Positions 62,101-64,000 of a stretch of DNA of 64,000 nucleotides are shown piece by piece. The stretch covers positions 23,250,001-23,314,000 of the forward strand of contig NC_060209.1 in NCBI RefSeq assembly GCF_021130785.1. The letters run 5' to 3'. Position numbers and translations under genes: made by a program. This stretch comes from Homalodisca vitripennis. Its lineage: Eukaryota > Arthropoda > Insecta > Hemiptera > Cicadellidae. Numbering within the stretch: position 1 is the stretch's first letter; each line of letters begins with the position of its first letter. Under the pieces are notes generated by a model. It searched no databases, was not told the DNA's origin, and was given only the letters and a program-made list of their open reading frames with translations.

Positions 62101-62839
62101 TTTCTATGTTCTATATTCCCAATAGTTGTAATGCAATATAATTTGCATATTTGTTATATATTTATAATAATTTTTTACTGTTATAATTTTTTATCAATGT
62201 AGCAGTTAGTTGGGAATAATTTTTTTATTGAACATAGTAAACTAAATAATCGTTTTTACTCTCGTTTTAAGAGTTATAAAAATACTTTTCTTTAAATTTA
62301 TATCAATCCCAAATTTGCTGTTGGTAATTTACATTCATTCAATAATTAAGATAAAGAAATATATTAGATATATAATACCGATATTTCATGAAAAATGTGA
62401 TTAATTTGGTAACTTTTGCATTATTTTAGCTACGTACTAAATTTAATTACAATTCAATTGTTTGAGTGTAAACAGTAATAATCATAACTTTCCGAATGAT
62501 ATAAAGTAAAAATAAATAATCGACATAGCGACATAGTTGATCTACTTTTTAAACTTATACATTCTAATTAGAATGCGTTGGAGTTGTCAAAAATTGTTAA
62601 TTCTATTTCTTAGGTGTCACAGTTTTATATGAAACGTCAAATGTTTTATCAAGAGAAACCATCAACTAGATTAATATTAACTGACTTCTGTATTATTACC
62701 AATTAAGGTTTTTAAATTAAATTAAATTTACTACTAGTGAGTTTTAATTTTGAACTCCAAGCCACTAATATATTTATTGCATTACTTCTTAGTACAATAA
62801 TACTGATATCGTGTTAAAATCTACCACAATTTTCGGTTA

Positions 62840-62960
62840 AGTTTGTGTTCGCTAAGTTCGTTATCGATGGACTAGTTCACCAACAAGCTTATTATTGTTG
62901 GGTACACTTTGGTTACTAACTTTCCCATCATGGGCGAGTCTGGTAAAGATCAATAAGGTA
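62840..62960 (-). repeat. J island, block A2
   Basis: The minus frame after CAG reads LAHDGKVSNQSVPNNNKLVG and ends at the same TAA as the diverged copy at 36.7 kb. Confidence 0.5.
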
Positions 62961-64000
62961 GTAATGAGTTCTTAATTGTAAGATGAATACAGTTAGGATA
63001 ACTCAGTTTACTGACATTTATAGATTAAAACCCGTAAATACAACCACTTTTTAAGGTAATAGTAATAGTAAACGATAGAATTATTCTTTTGAGTCGAGAA
63101 ACATGCTTTACTCTTATAATTCATATTTATTAAAAGATGATCAAACGTAAATTGCAGTACGTATATACACTCAATTTTTAATAGATTTACTATAATTTTT
63201 ATATAAACGATATGGGCACAAGGAAAAGAGTGTACAAATACGACGAAAAATAACCCTACACGAAGGAACATCGAAGAATCCGTCAAACCGTAACAAAAGT
63301 CTTTACCAAGCTGACTGTTACGTCTTCGCAGATTAGGTAGTTAGCCCCATTAGCTCAAAATCTAAAACTTATAAAATAATACGTATTATAAAAGTATTAA
63401 CTGTGAAGACTTTATATTTTTCTCTTGAAAGGATCACAAAAGGTTTCAGGAAAACATGGCAGTAGTTGTTGCATCTGACTAATCTAACTTCTGACAAAGC
63501 CCTTCGACCCTTCAACCCTTTGAACCTAAATTGCAATACAGTATCATTATTTCTAGAGCCAAGAAGCACTTATATACTTCGACGTCGACAGAAGTGTATA
63601 CGGTGTTAAGAAGAACCTGTCTAGTATTAAACAAATGCTGATAGAATAGCCACAAGACTGCGCCTTTTTACTTCACTCACGGATAGGCTGATAAAAACCC
63701 AGCCCTACATCTCTGATAGCAAATTGTTTTATTATTCCATTTACAGAACTCATTCGAACCCACCTAAACTGCCAATATGGAAGGTCGAAACTCATCTACA
63801 ACTTCGTGAACTCAAACAACCTGATGTAACAACTTCGTGAACTCCAAGGCATATAGGATGTATAGATGACGTTGCTGGGTTATTGCCTTTTTGAGTCAAA
63901 CTTATATTAACTTACTCGCTACCATTTTCTTAATAGCTTTCTCACTCTAATTTGGCCCTAAAATGATTTTTCGAGCTTAGAGCTGCTTCTAGAGTGATAG

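Larger units (their letters stand above)
56158..64000 (+). repeat. Block A2, large duplicated segment running off the window
   Basis: It matches block A1 in order, without the T and mariner insertions. The empty mariner/T site lies at about 56255 (TTTATAAACAATTGAAAG). Confidence 0.9.

Noticed and set aside
9170..64000. Endogenous virus or LTR retrotransposon as the origin of the large blocks
   Set aside because: No capsid, protease, reverse transcriptase, integrase or paired LTR could be seen in any block.

Overview
The window looks like intergenic or intronic DNA from a large, AT-rich insect genome. Evidence: roughly two thirds or more A+T by eye, no ORF longer than about 200 codons outside simple repeats, many (TA)n and (TG)n microsatellites, decayed transposon pieces, a tRNA-derived SINE, and eukaryotic-type splice and TATA signals. 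There are no bacterial operons, ribosome binding sites or rRNA. A hemipteran-like source is only an inference from the flavour of the repeats. No intact, confidently named host gene is visible. Some short exon-like segments are reported at modest confidence.

The dominant structure is a set of same-strand duplicated blocks. Block A1 (about 9170-19573, and probably on to about 20.4 kb) is closely matched by A2 (56158 to the window end). Block B1 (20509-23128) is closely matched by B2 (53577-56157). The order is A-B in the first copy but B-A in the second, as expected if 56157/56158 is a head-to-tail junction in a tandem array. A third, much more diverged copy lies at about 30.5-41.2 kb. It keeps only short islands (here called S, G, P, U, J, B, M, E), and they occur in the same order and orientation as in A1-B1. 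A lone G island at 4.4 kb hints at a fourth relic. Islands preserved in order across otherwise diverged copies are the main sign of function in this window. They could be exons or regulatory elements of an undescribed, tandemly duplicated locus.

Mobile DNA overlies this. A nearly complete Tc1/mariner-type element (9739-12110) has about 445-bp inverted repeats and a DD41D transposase gene broken by two frameshifts. It sits in a (TA)n tract beside another dispersed repeat (T family) that itself interrupts block A1; A2 preserves the empty site. A second T copy lies at 14.3-14.8 kb. Other relics are a GIY-YIG (Penelope-like) fragment in both B blocks, three copies of an R-family repeat (29.2, 37.5, 47.6 kb), LINE 3-prime tails (6.2, 24.3, 49.0 kb) and a tRNA-type SINE (33.1 kb).

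Tandem arrays include a 69-bp array with CRE palindromes (17.3 and 61.4 kb), an 86-bp array that also carries a CRE in each unit (25.3 kb), a 42-bp minisatellite (49.6-50.2 kb), a duplicated GC-rich promoter-like unit (42.7 kb) and a nearly pure C tract (20.4 kb). Most remaining stretches are featureless AT-rich DNA.
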